Shown: positions 41,354 to 50,719 of the stretch, one piece after another
How positions within the stretch are numbered: position 1 is the stretch's first letter
How the letters are laid out: each line of letters starts with the position of its first letter
Assembly (NCBI GenBank): GCA_011605725.1
Contig: JAAOZP010000011.1
Coordinates: 1-64,000 of the forward strand
Direction: 5' to 3'
Length of the DNA: 64,000 nucleotides
Source: Nitrososphaerota archaeon
GTDB lineage: Archaea > Thermoproteota > EX4484-205 > JAAOZP01
Notes under the pieces: generated by a model
The model's database searches: none
What the model was told of the DNA's origin: nothing
Seen by the model: the letters and a program-made list of their open reading frames with translations, nothing else
Translations under genes and position numbers: made by a program

Positions 41354-42664
41354 ATGAGCTGTAGGGATGAGCTTGTGAGACTGCTTTCAAACCTGCTGAA
41401 AATAGACACTAGTAATCCACCTGGGAACGAGAGTAATGCAGCCGGCTTCCTGAAAGACTGGCTTTCACAGAGAGGTGTTGAATCCGAAATATTAGAGTTT
41501 GAGAAAGGGAGGGGTAACTTGTTTTCCAGGATAAAGGGTTCCGGCGAAGGGCCGTCACTACTCCTGCTTTCACATACTGATGTTGTTCCAGCCGACTCGG
41601 CTAGGTGGAGGGTTCCTCCTTTCTCAGGTGCTGTTAAAGACGGGTATATATGGGGAAGGGGGGCACTAGACATGAAGAGCATGGTTGCTGTTGAAACCAT
41701 GGTTTTCAGTGAAATGGTGGATAAAGATTTGAAGGGAGACCTTGTTCTTCTAGCGACCGCTGATGAGGAGAAGGGGGGATCGGGAATTGTAAAAATGCTG
41801 GAGAAAGCCGGTGAAAAGATTATTGCCAACTATGTTATAAACGAGGGCGGGGGAGAAGGAATACTCACTAAGAACGGATGGCTGTTCGACATTCAGACGG
41901 CTGAAAGAGGAGTCTTCTGGTATCGTGTTCAAACAAAGGGTTCTCCTGCACACGGCTCAGTACCGGGGCTTGGCGTAAACGCTATAGACAGGATGCGACC
42001 CCTGCTGAACAGGGTTTCAGAATTCAAAGGGGCTTGCGAAAAGGTTAACCCGTCTTGGAAATACGTTGAATCCCTGCTGAAAATGATGGGGCTCGTAACC
42101 GAGCGGGAAGATATCAGTAATGTTGAAATCCTTCTGAATAAGCTGGCGGAGGTCGATAAAGGTTTGGGAGAGTCTGCTAAAGCAATGCTTCAAGTTACGA
42201 TGACGCCCACGATGATTCAAGGGGGTGTTAAGGAGAACGTTGTCCCATACGAGTGTAAACTAACAGTTGACTGCAGAGTCCCCCCTGGATACTCTGGTGA
42301 GCGTGTGAAAAGCATGATTATGGATTTGTTCCATGGTCTTGAATACGAGCTGGAATTCATACAGGAGTCGGAGCCAACCGTCTCCCCTGTTGACACACCC
42401 TTATACAGGGTGATTGAAAACTCTCTTTTGAAACAGGTTCCCGGAGCCAGGCTTGAACCTACTACTAAAACGGGTGGGACTGATTCAAGATACTTCAGGA
42501 GGATGGGAATACCTGCATACGGCTTTCAGCCTCTAATGGTTGAGGGAAACTATTATGAATGGTCAAGAATGGTACATGGAGACAATGAAAGAATTTCGAT
42601 AGAAAACCTGTTATTCTGCTACAGGGTGTTGAAACAAGTAGTGGAATCATTCATGCTGAAGTAG
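41354..42664 (+). CDS. M20-family metallopeptidase (ArgE/DapE-like)
   Basis: A 436-residue two-domain peptidase. Zinc residues follow the M20 pattern: H in LLSHTDVVP, the bridging D in GRGALDMK, the catalytic and metal Glu in TADEEKGGSG, a Glu-Asp region in INEGGGEG, and the final His in MVHGDNERI. The lid domain starts at RGVFWYRVQTKGSPAHGS. Family members remove acyl groups or C-terminal residues (acetylornithine, succinyl-DAP, dipeptides, carboxypeptidases). It could finish the breakdown of imported peptides. TATA AAGCTTTATC at about 41320-41329 precedes it. Confidence 0.88.
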   Translation: MSCRDELVRLLSNLLKIDTSNPPGNESNAAGFLKDWLSQRGVESEILEFEKGRGNLFSRIKGSGEGPSLLLLSHTDVVPADSARWRVPPFSGAVKDGYIWGRGALDMKSMVAVETMVFSEMVDKDLKGDLVLLATADEEKGGSGIVKMLEKAGEKIIANYVINEGGGEGILTKNGWLFDIQTAERGVFWYRVQTKGSPAHGSVPGLGVNAIDRMRPLLNRVSEFKGACEKVNPSWKYVESLLKMMGLVTEREDISNVEILLNKLAEVDKGLGESAKAMLQVTMTPTMIQGGVKENVVPYECKLTVDCRVPPGYSGERVKSMIMDLFHGLEYELEFIQESEPTVSPVDTPLYRVIENSLLKQVPGARLEPTTKTGGTDSRYFRRMGIPAYGFQPLMVEGNYYEWSRMVHGDNERISIENLLFCYRVLKQVVESFMLK

Positions 42665-42738
42665 AGTTAGCTTACACACGTTAGGAAGCATGTTGACTAG
42701 AGCCATTAAAGTATTTAAAAAAAGGTGGAATATTTGGT

Positions 42739-43122
42739 TTAAATGTATTGTTTACAGTTGTAGCAATAGTATCTCTTATACTGCGGTATCCATGTTCCAG
42801 GCTTGCCGCACTTAGGGCAGAGCGGTATCGAGGGTTGAGCCGCAGGAGCTGCTACGGCTGGAGCTTGCTGTGCAGCAGGCGCAGCGGTCACAGCAACCTG
42901 GGGGATTTCAATCTTCTTAGAAAGCAGGATTATGTCTCCAACAGTCTTCACGTCGCCCCATTCTATCTCAACCATGCTGCCGGCTTTCGTCGAAATATAC
43001 AGTGTTATGCCTCCCTGGCCTGGAACAAGCCCTATTTCCTTAACCGTCCCTACGAAAAGGCAATCAGGATCATAAACCTGCATGCCTATCAGTTTCGACT
43101 GAGGAATTCCTTTCCCACTCAT
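42739..43122 (-). CDS. PRC-barrel protein with zinc ribbon
   Basis: A 127-residue protein: an N-terminal PRC-barrel (SKLIGMQVYDPD through IILLSKK, residues about 8-72), a flexible Ala/Pro/Gln linker, and a C-terminal zinc ribbon CPKCGKPGTWIPQYKRYYC ending CYNCKQYI with four cysteines. PRC-barrel proteins in archaea act in RNA processing or cell division (CdpB-like), and ribbon-linked forms are common in Thermoproteota. Minus-strand TATA AGTTAATATATAA lies about 25-35 bases upstream of the ATG. Role not assignable. Confidence 0.82.
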   Translation of the reverse strand: MSGKGIPQSKLIGMQVYDPDCLFVGTVKEIGLVPGQGGITLYISTKAGSMVEIEWGDVKTVGDIILLSKKIEIPQVAVTAAPAAQQAPAVAAPAAQPSIPLCPKCGKPGTWIPQYKRYYCYNCKQYI

Positions 43123-43315
43123 TGCTGATGAGAAACACTATAGGGTTATATATTAACTTTCATGTTTTTCATCCTGATAAGATTTTTCAACAAATAATGC
43201 GGAGAGAAGCGTCCTCGTTAACACTGTGAATCGTTTCTCAGCCGCAAACATGTTCTTCTCCTCATTTTCCTGCAGAAACTTTGAAAAGAAAGGTTAGGAG
43301 CACGAGTGTTTATCA

Positions 43316-44548
43316 TTAAGGCTTGCTAAGCTCATCCGCGTTCCTCTTAACCTTTTCGAACGCGGCTATTATATCGTCCATATCCTCCTTAGAGCCGAGA
43401 AGAACGTTTTGAGGAAGCCATAAGCCTTCGGTGTAACAAGCCTTCTCAGCCACAGGCAGGCTCAGCCCAGAGTAATCCATGGACCTGCCGTGATACGGGC
43501 AGGACAATGGGCATTTTCTGAAATATTCGAGATATGGCTCCTTATAGAGCGGCCTCGAGTATCCTACGCTTACAGGTATTCCTTCAGCCTTCATCGCTTC
43601 GGCGAAAACAGCCTTAGAAACGCCTCCGAAGGCTTCAGGATCATATCTGAATATGTAGAGGTGCCAAGCATGCCTAGTGATTCTCTCATCATTCTTCAGA
43701 GGCTTCAAACCATCTATTTTAGAAAGCTTGCTGTTGAGATAGCTAGCGTTCTCCATGCGTCTCACAGTATGCTCATCCAGTCTTTCAAGCTGAACCAGCA
43801 GTATTGCGGCTTGAAACTCAGTCATGCGATAGTTGACTCCAGGGAGATAATGCTCGTACCATGCTCCCTGCGGGAGGCGGCCGCAGTTATGCAGGCTCCA
43901 GGCTTTAACATACAGCTCCTCGTTGCTTGTCACTGTTATCCCTCCCTCTCCGCTAGTAATGTTCTTGCTAGACTGAAAGCTGAAGCATCCGAAGTCTCCG
44001 AAGCTTCCTGTTCTCCTCCCCCTCCATTCTGCACCCCAGGCTTGACACGCGTCCTCAACAACACGCAAATCATGCTTCTCAGCTATTCTCATAATCTCAT
44101 CCATGTTGGCCGGCCTCCCTCCGATGTGGACAGGAAGTATTGCTTTCGTTTTTTCAGTAATAGCTTCCTCTATTCGCCTCGGGTCAATATTGAAAGTATC
44201 GGGCTCAATATCGACGAAGACAGGTACCGCGTTAACGTAAAGTATTGCGGTGGCCGTAGCCATGAAAGTATAGGGTGTGGTTATAACCTCGCTTCCAAAA
44301 CCCACTCCACATGCCCGGAGAGATATTTCAAGCGCGGTCGTGCCGCTCGTTACTGCAACACCATACTTAGCGTGTTGGTATGCTGCAAACTTTTCCTCAA
44401 GCTGCTTAACGTATTGTCCGCCTATGCCCCACACGCCGCTTTCCAAAACTTTTTTCAAAGCTTCAAGCTCTCTGTTGTCGAAGACAGGCCACTTTGGGAA
44501 AGGTTTGCCTCTAACCGGCTTGCCACCTTTTAAAGCTAGTTGAACCAT
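43316..44548 (-). CDS. DegT/DnrJ/EryC1/StrS-type aminotransferase
   Basis: A 410-residue PLP-dependent sugar aminotransferase. The PLP lysine is in SFQSSKNITSGEGG, the Asp that contacts the pyridine ring is in VVEDACQAWGAE, and the N-terminal GGQYVKQLEEKFA is typical. Members transaminate keto-sugars (for example UDP- or dTDP-linked) for surface glycans or antibiotics, or act as 3-amino-5-hydroxybenzoate or scyllo-inosose enzymes. TATA TTTTTATACTG at about 44569-44579 is 21-31 bases upstream of ATG 44548. No sugar-nucleotide genes adjoin, so the substrate is open. Confidence 0.87.
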   Translation of the reverse strand: MVQLALKGGKPVRGKPFPKWPVFDNRELEALKKVLESGVWGIGGQYVKQLEEKFAAYQHAKYGVAVTSGTTALEISLRACGVGFGSEVITTPYTFMATATAILYVNAVPVFVDIEPDTFNIDPRRIEEAITEKTKAILPVHIGGRPANMDEIMRIAEKHDLRVVEDACQAWGAEWRGRRTGSFGDFGCFSFQSSKNITSGEGGITVTSNEELYVKAWSLHNCGRLPQGAWYEHYLPGVNYRMTEFQAAILLVQLERLDEHTVRRMENASYLNSKLSKIDGLKPLKNDERITRHAWHLYIFRYDPEAFGGVSKAVFAEAMKAEGIPVSVGYSRPLYKEPYLEYFRKCPLSCPYHGRSMDYSGLSLPVAEKACYTEGLWLPQNVLLGSKEDMDDIIAAFEKVKRNADELSKP

Positions 44549-44768
44549 GTTTCCAACCCTATTCTTGCAGTATAAAAATGTATCTTGGGAAAACGATTAA
44601 CCCCCATTAGGCAACAGTGCTGCAAGACTCTTGCTTCCAAGCTTACGGTAGGGAAGAGCTGAAGCGTGCATCCAGTTTGCAGTTTTAAAAAGGTCTTTAC
44701 CAGCCGGATGGTTTCAGTTGAATCTTACCGTTTAGCGGTGCGTGCTGATGCTTCCTATTTAAATCTGG

Positions 44769-47252
44769 CTAGACGCCTAGAACATAGTTTAAGACGAGCA
44801 GTGTAACATTATAGGTGGCATGCAAAGCTATTGGACACCACAACCTGTAGCCGCGTTTCCTGAAAACGTATCCAAGTATGATTCCGACTAGGAAAGCCGG
44901 GAGGAATTGCCAAGGATTCAGGTGGAAGGCCCCGAAAAAGATGGAGGACAATACTATTCCCCATCTGCTCCCTAGGCTTGACTCGAAGCCCTGCTGTATA
45001 AACCCCCTGAACAAAGCTTCCTCGCAGGGTGCGACAATGAGTATCGTGACTAGGGACAGTTTGACTAGCTCTGTGAATGAAGATGGTGAAAACATTTGGA
45101 AAAGCCCTTCAAACCATTGTGGAACCGGTATGAGGGTTTCGATGATCATCCCGGCAGAAACCCCTGTTAAAACAGTTAAGGGCAGAGCAAGCAATGCCGT
45201 TTTATATTCCTGCATGGCGCTTCGCGAGTCTAGCCCAAGGAAGCTTAAACTTATCTTCCTGCCAACCATGTAGAGAAGCACGGGAATCATCATCGCAACC
45301 TCCCCTACGATGAGCAGCGTCAAATTATCAATACTCATGCCTGTGGAAAGAGAGAATATTAGAAACGGTGTTTCTAAGACAGCTGGGAGAAACATGGCTA
45401 TGATGAGAATCAGCAAGGATTGGGATGCTTTCCAAGGCACGTTGCAAGGGGCTTGCTGCAAGAATTCTCCGTCATCCTGTTTTGCCGTCTTCCTTTGAAA
45501 AAAGATGGATGCTGCAAGCACTATGCTTGTTAAAACTGCTAAAGGTGGGGCATATGCCTTTCCCTCCCAGTCAGACTGGCTGGGGAAGAACCCGATTAAG
45601 CTTACAACCATGAGTATTGATGAAGCGAGTGTTAAAAAATTCAGCAAGTAGTTCCAATAATTCGTGCGGTGTTGCATCTGGGGTTTCAGAAACGGTTTTG
45701 TGAGAGGTCTCTCAACAGGAGCCCTGCCGAAGAACGTCTCCGATTTTGCAAGCGTGTACTTGGATAATAGGAAGGCGATCAGGCTCGTATAGGAAACCAG
45801 TGTGAAGATTATCATGGGCGGCGGTGTGTCCGCGATGCTGATCGTGGTTCTTGCAATTATTGTAGGCATTGAGAGGAATACTGCTCCGAACAACGGTATG
45901 AAAACGTATAGCAGTGCGCTGAGGGAAAGCGCGTTGGAAGGCTTGTTCAAAACTAGTGCTGTAGCTACTGAAAGTATGGATGAGAAGAGCGTAACAGACA
46001 ACAGGAGCAGGAAATCCAGCACTAGGAAAGGTGTTCCAGCTAAAAGAATGTTGAAAATACTGTAGAAGATGAGGGCGAAGCTGAAGGTCGCTATGAAATA
46101 TGCTATGAGCATGCCCTTTACATATCTCCGGAACCCTTTTTCAGAGACTGCTACTGTCCAAAGTGTTTCACGCTCCATTATCCCCCAGTTTATCGAGAAG
46201 ATCGCTGGGATTAGGGGTGTGTAGAGTATACTGAAGGTTAAGGCTGCCAGTGCGAAGAATCTGAACTGCCTAACCAGAACCGGGAAGCTTAAGTTTGCAA
46301 TCGTAGCGATTGCGAAAAGCATCATGGCTGTGAAAAGACTGCCGTCTCTCAACACTCTTAAAAGGTTAAGCTTAACGACTAAAGCCATCGGCTTCTCATT
46401 CATATTAGGCGAAAGTATCTGTGTAAACATCCTTGGCGCCCACTTAAGTATTCTACGGTTGCTTGAAGGCATCTCCATTAACGCTGTCGTGAGAAGAGGA
46501 GTAACGTTAGGAATAAAATTGATCCTCATCACGGCGAAGTAGGAGCTGATTATCAAAACAATGTAGACTAACAGTACAGAGGTTTCTAGGTTTCCCAGAG
46601 AGTCTAAGGAGTACTTGGCCAGTAAGGTTGAGGGATAAGGCAAGTCGGAGTAGTTCACTCCGAGCCCGATGGCCATGCTTAAAAGAGGCATGAAAAGTAT
46701 TAGAAGGATAACCCATCCTGCTGCCTCGACTTCAACATTCTTCAAAATACTCTTAAGAACTCCCAGTATCTGGGCTATTGTTGAAGAAAGGAGGAGCATG
46801 ATTTCATATGACAGAAAGACTGTTGGAAGAAAATCTAGGCGTGGATGCAGCATTACAGCCATGAAGGAAACAAGTGGCGGCGTGACGGCGAAGTTTAGGA
46901 AGAAGAATTGGAAAAGCAGGTCTGCGACAAGGTATGTCGACGGCTTAACGGGAGATGTTAAAACGAAATCTATTTCTGGCTCAAGCGCTGTTATCCCGCC
47001 TTTCAGGCCTAGGAAAACACCCATGGCTATCACGCTTGAAAAAGTTATGGATACTATGTTGGTAAGTTCCTTCTCACTCATCTCGGAGAAACCGTAGAAC
47101 CCTCTTATGAAAAACCCGCTGAAGAAGGATGAGAACACTATGATGAAGTAAAACACGATTGTTGAAAACTTTACTGAAAAGCTTCTCCTCAATGGCCCGT
47201 AATACTGGAGAAGCTTGAAAACGAATATTTGCAGTATTCTAGAGTGTTCCAC
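44769..47252 (-). CDS. ABC-2-type permease fused to CPBP (CAAX/Abi) intramembrane protease
   Basis: An 827-residue polytopic protein. Residues 1 to about 560 are ABC-2-like permease with about 12 helices (LDFVLTSPVKPSTYLVADL-type loop near residue 95); the C-terminal 250 residues are a CPBP intramembrane metalloprotease with EEALFRGFI (the EExxxR motif), FFGAFHLNPWQ (FxxxH) and ALHATYN (last His). It follows the ATPase gene with a 14-base overlap, so the pair forms one exporter. Fusion of permease and protease suggests export and processing, or self-immunity, of a peptide. No peptide gene is seen nearby. Confidence 0.82.
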   Translation of the reverse strand: MEHSRILQIFVFKLLQYYGPLRRSFSVKFSTIVFYFIIVFSSFFSGFFIRGFYGFSEMSEKELTNIVSITFSSVIAMGVFLGLKGGITALEPEIDFVLTSPVKPSTYLVADLLFQFFFLNFAVTPPLVSFMAVMLHPRLDFLPTVFLSYEIMLLLSSTIAQILGVLKSILKNVEVEAAGWVILLILFMPLLSMAIGLGVNYSDLPYPSTLLAKYSLDSLGNLETSVLLVYIVLIISSYFAVMRINFIPNVTPLLTTALMEMPSSNRRILKWAPRMFTQILSPNMNEKPMALVVKLNLLRVLRDGSLFTAMMLFAIATIANLSFPVLVRQFRFFALAALTFSILYTPLIPAIFSINWGIMERETLWTVAVSEKGFRRYVKGMLIAYFIATFSFALIFYSIFNILLAGTPFLVLDFLLLLSVTLFSSILSVATALVLNKPSNALSLSALLYVFIPLFGAVFLSMPTIIARTTISIADTPPPMIIFTLVSYTSLIAFLLSKYTLAKSETFFGRAPVERPLTKPFLKPQMQHRTNYWNYLLNFLTLASSILMVVSLIGFFPSQSDWEGKAYAPPLAVLTSIVLAASIFFQRKTAKQDDGEFLQQAPCNVPWKASQSLLILIIAMFLPAVLETPFLIFSLSTGMSIDNLTLLIVGEVAMMIPVLLYMVGRKISLSFLGLDSRSAMQEYKTALLALPLTVLTGVSAGMIIETLIPVPQWFEGLFQMFSPSSFTELVKLSLVTILIVAPCEEALFRGFIQQGFESSLGSRWGIVLSSIFFGAFHLNPWQFLPAFLVGIILGYVFRKRGYRLWCPIALHATYNVTLLVLNYVLGV

Positions 47253-48021
47253 CCTCTGTTCCCCCGACTATTCTGAAGAAGGCTTCCTCCAGCGTGCCCG
47301 AGGATTCCAGTCCTGCGATTTTCTTAAGCCCATCTATAGAGCCTTCAGCTATGCTTCTACCCTTGTGTATTATTGTGGCGTTGGTGCAGAATCTTTCAGC
47401 CATGTCAAGCATATGCGTGCACACGAGCGCTGCCCCACCCTTGCTAACAATATCTCTAACAAGGCTTTTCACAAGCCGCTGGCCCTCCGGATCCAGCCCT
47501 ATGAAAGGCTCATCCATTATTATCAGCTTAGGCTGGTGAATGAATACTGTTGCTAAAGCGAGCCTCTGCTTCAAGCCTTTTGAGAGCTCGAGGATAAACC
47601 TGTTTTCACAATCGTTAAGCTCAAACATGCTTAGGAACTCCTGGACCCTTCTCCTGGTCTCCTCCCCGGGTTCAACCCCCCTGATTCTCGCGACATACCC
47701 TAGAAACTCCCTGGGGGTAAGGTAGTCTGGGAGGGACGGGGCTTCAGGCAAGTATCCGATGAGCCTTTTGAAGCCTTCGCCGCTTTTAACATCCATACCC
47801 ATAACCATTATCCTCCCCCTGTCAGGCTTGAGAAGGCCGACTACGCATTTCACAGTGGTCGTCTTACCGGCTCCGTTTGGACCTATTAAGCCGTGAATAC
47901 TTCCCGAGTTAACCTTCATGAATAAACCTGCTACGCCGACTGTCTCTCCATAGCTCTTCCAGAGGTCCTCAATATTCAGCAGAACCGTGTTCCCTGAGCA
48001 TTCGTCACGCGTCTGCAGCAA
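47239..48021 (-). CDS. ABC transporter ATP-binding protein
   Basis: A 260-residue ATPase: Walker A GPNGAGKTTT (about residues 46-55), signature LSKGLKQRLALA, Walker B LIIMDEP and H-loop CTHML. It belongs to the CcmA/natA-like ABC-2 exporter ATPases. The TTG start at 48021 is 25-36 bases from the minus-strand TATA ACTTAAAAATTC (48046-48057), a leaderless start; a Met occurs only later. It overlaps the permease-protease gene by 14 bases. Confidence 0.9.
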   Translation of the reverse strand: MLQTRDECSGNTVLLNIEDLWKSYGETVGVAGLFMKVNSGSIHGLIGPNGAGKTTTVKCVVGLLKPDRGRIMVMGMDVKSGEGFKRLIGYLPEAPSLPDYLTPREFLGYVARIRGVEPGEETRRRVQEFLSMFELNDCENRFILELSKGLKQRLALATVFIHQPKLIIMDEPFIGLDPEGQRLVKSLVRDIVSKGGAALVCTHMLDMAERFCTNATIIHKGRSIAEGSIDGLKKIAGLESSGTLEEAFFRIVGGTEGGTL

Positions 48022-48341
48022 GACTTAAGTTCTTAGAGAAGAGTAGAATTTTTAAGTTTTTAACAATCCGGTGAAAGACATTCGGGAACATTTAGCTTGG
48101 ACAAATACTGTGCTTCCCTACGTAGGGTGGAAGTATTCTTTAAACCATGTTTATTCATGTCAATAATACTTTTAACCATGGTGTTCGTGAATCAGAAAGC
48201 AGGTTCGCGTCTAATTGTTCCCGTATTTATTTTGAAAATTATGGTTCGAATAGGATGTGCGTAGAGTGTAGAAGCCAGTTTTATCTAATTATTTGGAAAA
48301 GACTTATATACTTATCTTTTAAGATTTTAGAGTGAAATAAA
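48022..48341. promoter_or_regulatory. Divergent intergenic region between ABC ATPase and small membrane protein
   Basis: 320 bases without a gene. It holds the minus-strand TATA ACTTAAAAATTC at 48046-48057 for the ATPase and a plus-strand GACTTATATAC at about 48300-48310 before the membrane protein. Frames inside it have no protein character. Nothing else is visible. Confidence 0.45.
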
Positions 48342-48746
48342 ATGGCTACGTCAACAGATGCGAGAAACTTTGCGAACTACTCGTACCTGGCTCTCCTAAT
48401 CCTAGGAGCACTTATGGCTTTAGCGGGTCTCTGGAACATAGTAAGTTTCATAACGTTACTAGGATATTGGGGATTCTACTTCTTCGGCGGCTTAATAATA
48501 TGGGGAATAGTTTTACTTGCATTGGGAGGATTCGGGGTTTTCACAGCTTTCACAGTCTGGAAGCCGAAGATCGTTGACGCTATAGACCAGGGAAGATACG
48601 AGGATGCATACAGGGTTGCTTCAAACCCTGTTCAATTGATAATCGGGCTCATATGTGGGGGCGTTATTCCTGCGATACTGCTTTTCCTGACACAGCAGAA
48701 GCTTGCTGAGATAGTGAGACCACCTCCACCTCCTCCACCATCCTAG
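48342..48746 (+). CDS. Small three- to four-helix membrane protein with polyproline tail
   Basis: A 134-residue membrane protein: helices near 17-38, 43-66 and 97-115 with a short amphipathic segment PKIVDAIDQGRYEDAY between, and a C-terminal run of seven prolines after EIVRP. The same kind of tail ends the surface proteins at 28157 and 50720. The ATG follows a weak GAGTGA; a TATA GACTTATATAC is about 32-42 bases upstream. The family is unknown to me; DUF-type archaeal membrane proteins of this shape exist. Convergent with the site-2-type protease, 39 bases apart. Confidence 0.65.
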   Translation: MATSTDARNFANYSYLALLILGALMALAGLWNIVSFITLLGYWGFYFFGGLIIWGIVLLALGGFGVFTAFTVWKPKIVDAIDQGRYEDAYRVASNPVQLIIGLICGGVIPAILLFLTQQKLAEIVRPPPPPPPS

Positions 48747-48785
48747 GGATCATCAACAAATATTTTTTCCTGAATCAAAACTTCC

Positions 48786-50000
48786 TTACATGAGGTATGG
48801 TAGAATTATCAATCCTAGGATAAGACCTAATATTGCAAGGCTCACCATGTAAACCATTTTGTCAATGGCTTTAACGCTAATCCTGTCTCTAAGTTTACTT
48901 CTGCAGAACAGTTTTAGAACCACTCCCCCATCCATAGGATACAGGGGGAGAGCGTTGAATATACCAAGGTTCAAGTTTATGAACCAGGTCCAGAAGAGAA
49001 GGTTCACCGGGTAATGATAATACTCGCCTAGAAGAGTCGACACGTAGTACTCTTGAAGAAGACTTGAGAAAGGAATTGTCTCGTAAACCCATGGGAACGG
49101 AACAGTAGGGATCATAAGGTATGTTACAAAACCTTCAACAGGGGACCGTGTTAAGGCTAGAGAGTAGTTCTCAAGAACATCTTTAAGCGGAACCAGGTTA
49201 AGTATTCCACTGGAACTAAGGTTTTTCCCCAGGAAAGTATAGTTGGAAAAACCGTTACGCAGAACCATGAAAGTTATGTTTTCACCCTTCTGGTAAGCGT
49301 TTCTAACGGCTTCAGCGAAACTATTCCAATCGGGGGTTGACTCGCCGTTTACACCTATTATTATGTCGCCGGCCCTCATTCCTTTCTGGTAGGCTGAACC
49401 GTTGGTGGAGAGCCCAGTTATGAGAATCCCGTTAGCAACCGGCTTTAAAGTAAGCATTAAAAGTATGAAGACGGCTAGCGCAGCTAAGGCTGCGATCACA
49501 TTGGAAACAGGACCTGAGGACAGTATTCTTCCCGCTTTCCCAAGACCAGCGTCTTCAAGCTGTTTCTCATCAATCTCTGCGAAAGCACCGATAGGGATTA
49601 TCAGGAGCATGATTATTCCTGTAGACTTAACACTCATGCCGTTAGCCCTAGCCTGAATTCCATGGGAATACTCATGTATCACCATGGCTATGAATAACGC
49701 TACCCAGCCGTAGAAAAAAGGCAGATACGGGTTTACACCTGGAAGAAGTATGTTGGCTGCTGGCCCAAGCTCTCTTAAAACCCTGCTTACATTAGGGTTG
49801 CTCAGCATGTTGTTTACCGCGTTAAGCAGCAAGTAAACCATTATCGCACCTAGGAAGGGCATTACCACTAGAGAGATGAGACCCATTTTCCTAGAGAATC
49901 TCGTTCCCCCGAGCCTATCCATCAGTGTTAATCCGATTCTCGTCTTAACTAGGATAAATGGAAACTGGACTTCAACCATGCTCGGCAGACGTATGCGCAT
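48786..50000 (-). CDS. M50/site-2-type intramembrane protease with PDZ domain
   Basis: About 404 residues. The zinc motif HEYSH sits in helix 2 or 3 (VIHEYSHGIQARANGM), the third ligand is in NALPLYPMDGG near residue 360, and between them lies a PDZ domain (GLSTNGSAYQKGMRAGDIIIGVNG). S2P proteases cleave membrane-embedded regulators or signal-peptide remnants. ATG 50000 is 26-35 bases from a minus-strand TATA GCTTAAAAAG (50026-50035); a longer GTG start at 50042 would lie on that TATA box and is unlikely. Confidence 0.88.
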   Translation of the reverse strand: MRIRLPSMVEVQFPFILVKTRIGLTLMDRLGGTRFSRKMGLISLVVMPFLGAIMVYLLLNAVNNMLSNPNVSRVLRELGPAANILLPGVNPYLPFFYGWVALFIAMVIHEYSHGIQARANGMSVKSTGIIMLLIIPIGAFAEIDEKQLEDAGLGKAGRILSSGPVSNVIAALAALAVFILLMLTLKPVANGILITGLSTNGSAYQKGMRAGDIIIGVNGESTPDWNSFAEAVRNAYQKGENITFMVLRNGFSNYTFLGKNLSSSGILNLVPLKDVLENYSLALTRSPVEGFVTYLMIPTVPFPWVYETIPFSSLLQEYYVSTLLGEYYHYPVNLLFWTWFINLNLGIFNALPLYPMDGGVVLKLFCRSKLRDRISVKAIDKMVYMVSLAILGLILGLIILPYLM

Positions 50001-50025
50001 ACAACGATGTTTTCCAACGAAGGGT

Positions 50026-50035
50026 CTTTTTAAGC
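50026..50035 (-). promoter_or_regulatory. TATA box of the site-2-type protease
   Basis: Minus-strand GCTTAAAAAG, 26-35 bases before ATG 50000. It decides the start of the protease gene. Confidence 0.5.
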
Positions 50036-50107
50036 TTGACACTCCCCTGGGTGGATTGAAGCAGCTGGAAACACTTAAGCTTAAACCATGCGTGCAACTA
50101 TTTTCTG

Positions 50108-50635
50108 CTACTGTTTAAAACCGTTGAAGGAAACTATTTCACTCAGAGGCTTCCTTGAGCCGGGTTCCCTGAACTCTTCGCTAGCAGGGTACCCGAGTGG
50201 AGTTATAGCGACAACATTATATTCCTCAGGTATTCCAAGAACCTCCTTAACCTTCGCGTTGTCGAAGGAGCCTATCCAGCATGTTCCAAGCCCCTCAGCC
50301 CTGGCTGCGAGAATAAGATGCGTGAAGGCTATTGAAACATCTACAAGCATGCTCATAGAACCCATGTACCCGCCCCTGTTCCACCCGATGTCGCGTCCAC
50401 ACGCAACAATAACCACTGGAGCCTCAGCTATAAAACCCTGGTTTCCGCAAGCAGGCACAAGCCTCTTCTTCAACCCTTCATCCTTCACCACTATAAACCT
50501 CCAGGGCTGACGGTTTGAGCCAGAGGGCGCTATTCTAGCAGTATCCAGAACCCTGTTTAACACATCGTCCGGTATAGGGTCAGGCTTGTAAGACCTTATG
50601 CTTCTCCTGGTTCTCACCACCTCGTAGAAATCCAT
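50108..50635 (-). CDS. Nitroreductase-family flavoprotein
   Basis: A 175-residue FMN-dependent oxidoreductase: N-terminal FMN-binding RTRRSIRSY, APSGSNRQPWRFIVV, and the C-terminal VVAITPLGYP followed by RKPLSEIV. The family reduces nitro groups, quinones or flavins with NAD(P)H. The ATG at 50635 comes after GGTGGAG; the frame is open to 50686 but only through the promoter. It is a little short compared with 200-220 residue members, as is usual for the archaeal type. Single gene. Confidence 0.87.
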   Translation of the reverse strand: MDFYEVVRTRRSIRSYKPDPIPDDVLNRVLDTARIAPSGSNRQPWRFIVVKDEGLKKRLVPACGNQGFIAEAPVVIVACGRDIGWNRGGYMGSMSMLVDVSIAFTHLILAARAEGLGTCWIGSFDNAKVKEVLGIPEEYNVVAITPLGYPASEEFREPGSRKPLSEIVSFNGFKQ

Positions 50636-50719
50636 CTTCTCCACCAACCTGCCTTCGCAAAGGATGAATAAAAGTTTTAGCAACATGTCTAAAGGAATTA
50701 AAAAGAAAAGGGGTACTTA

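Noticed and set aside
43490..44533. 347-codon plus-strand frame opposite the DegT aminotransferase
   Set aside because: Antisense shadow; the minus-strand frame has the full aminotransferase motifs and promoter.
48147..48335. 62-codon frame in the ABC/membrane-protein intergenic region
   Set aside because: No protein character and it runs through the TATA box of the gene at 48342.
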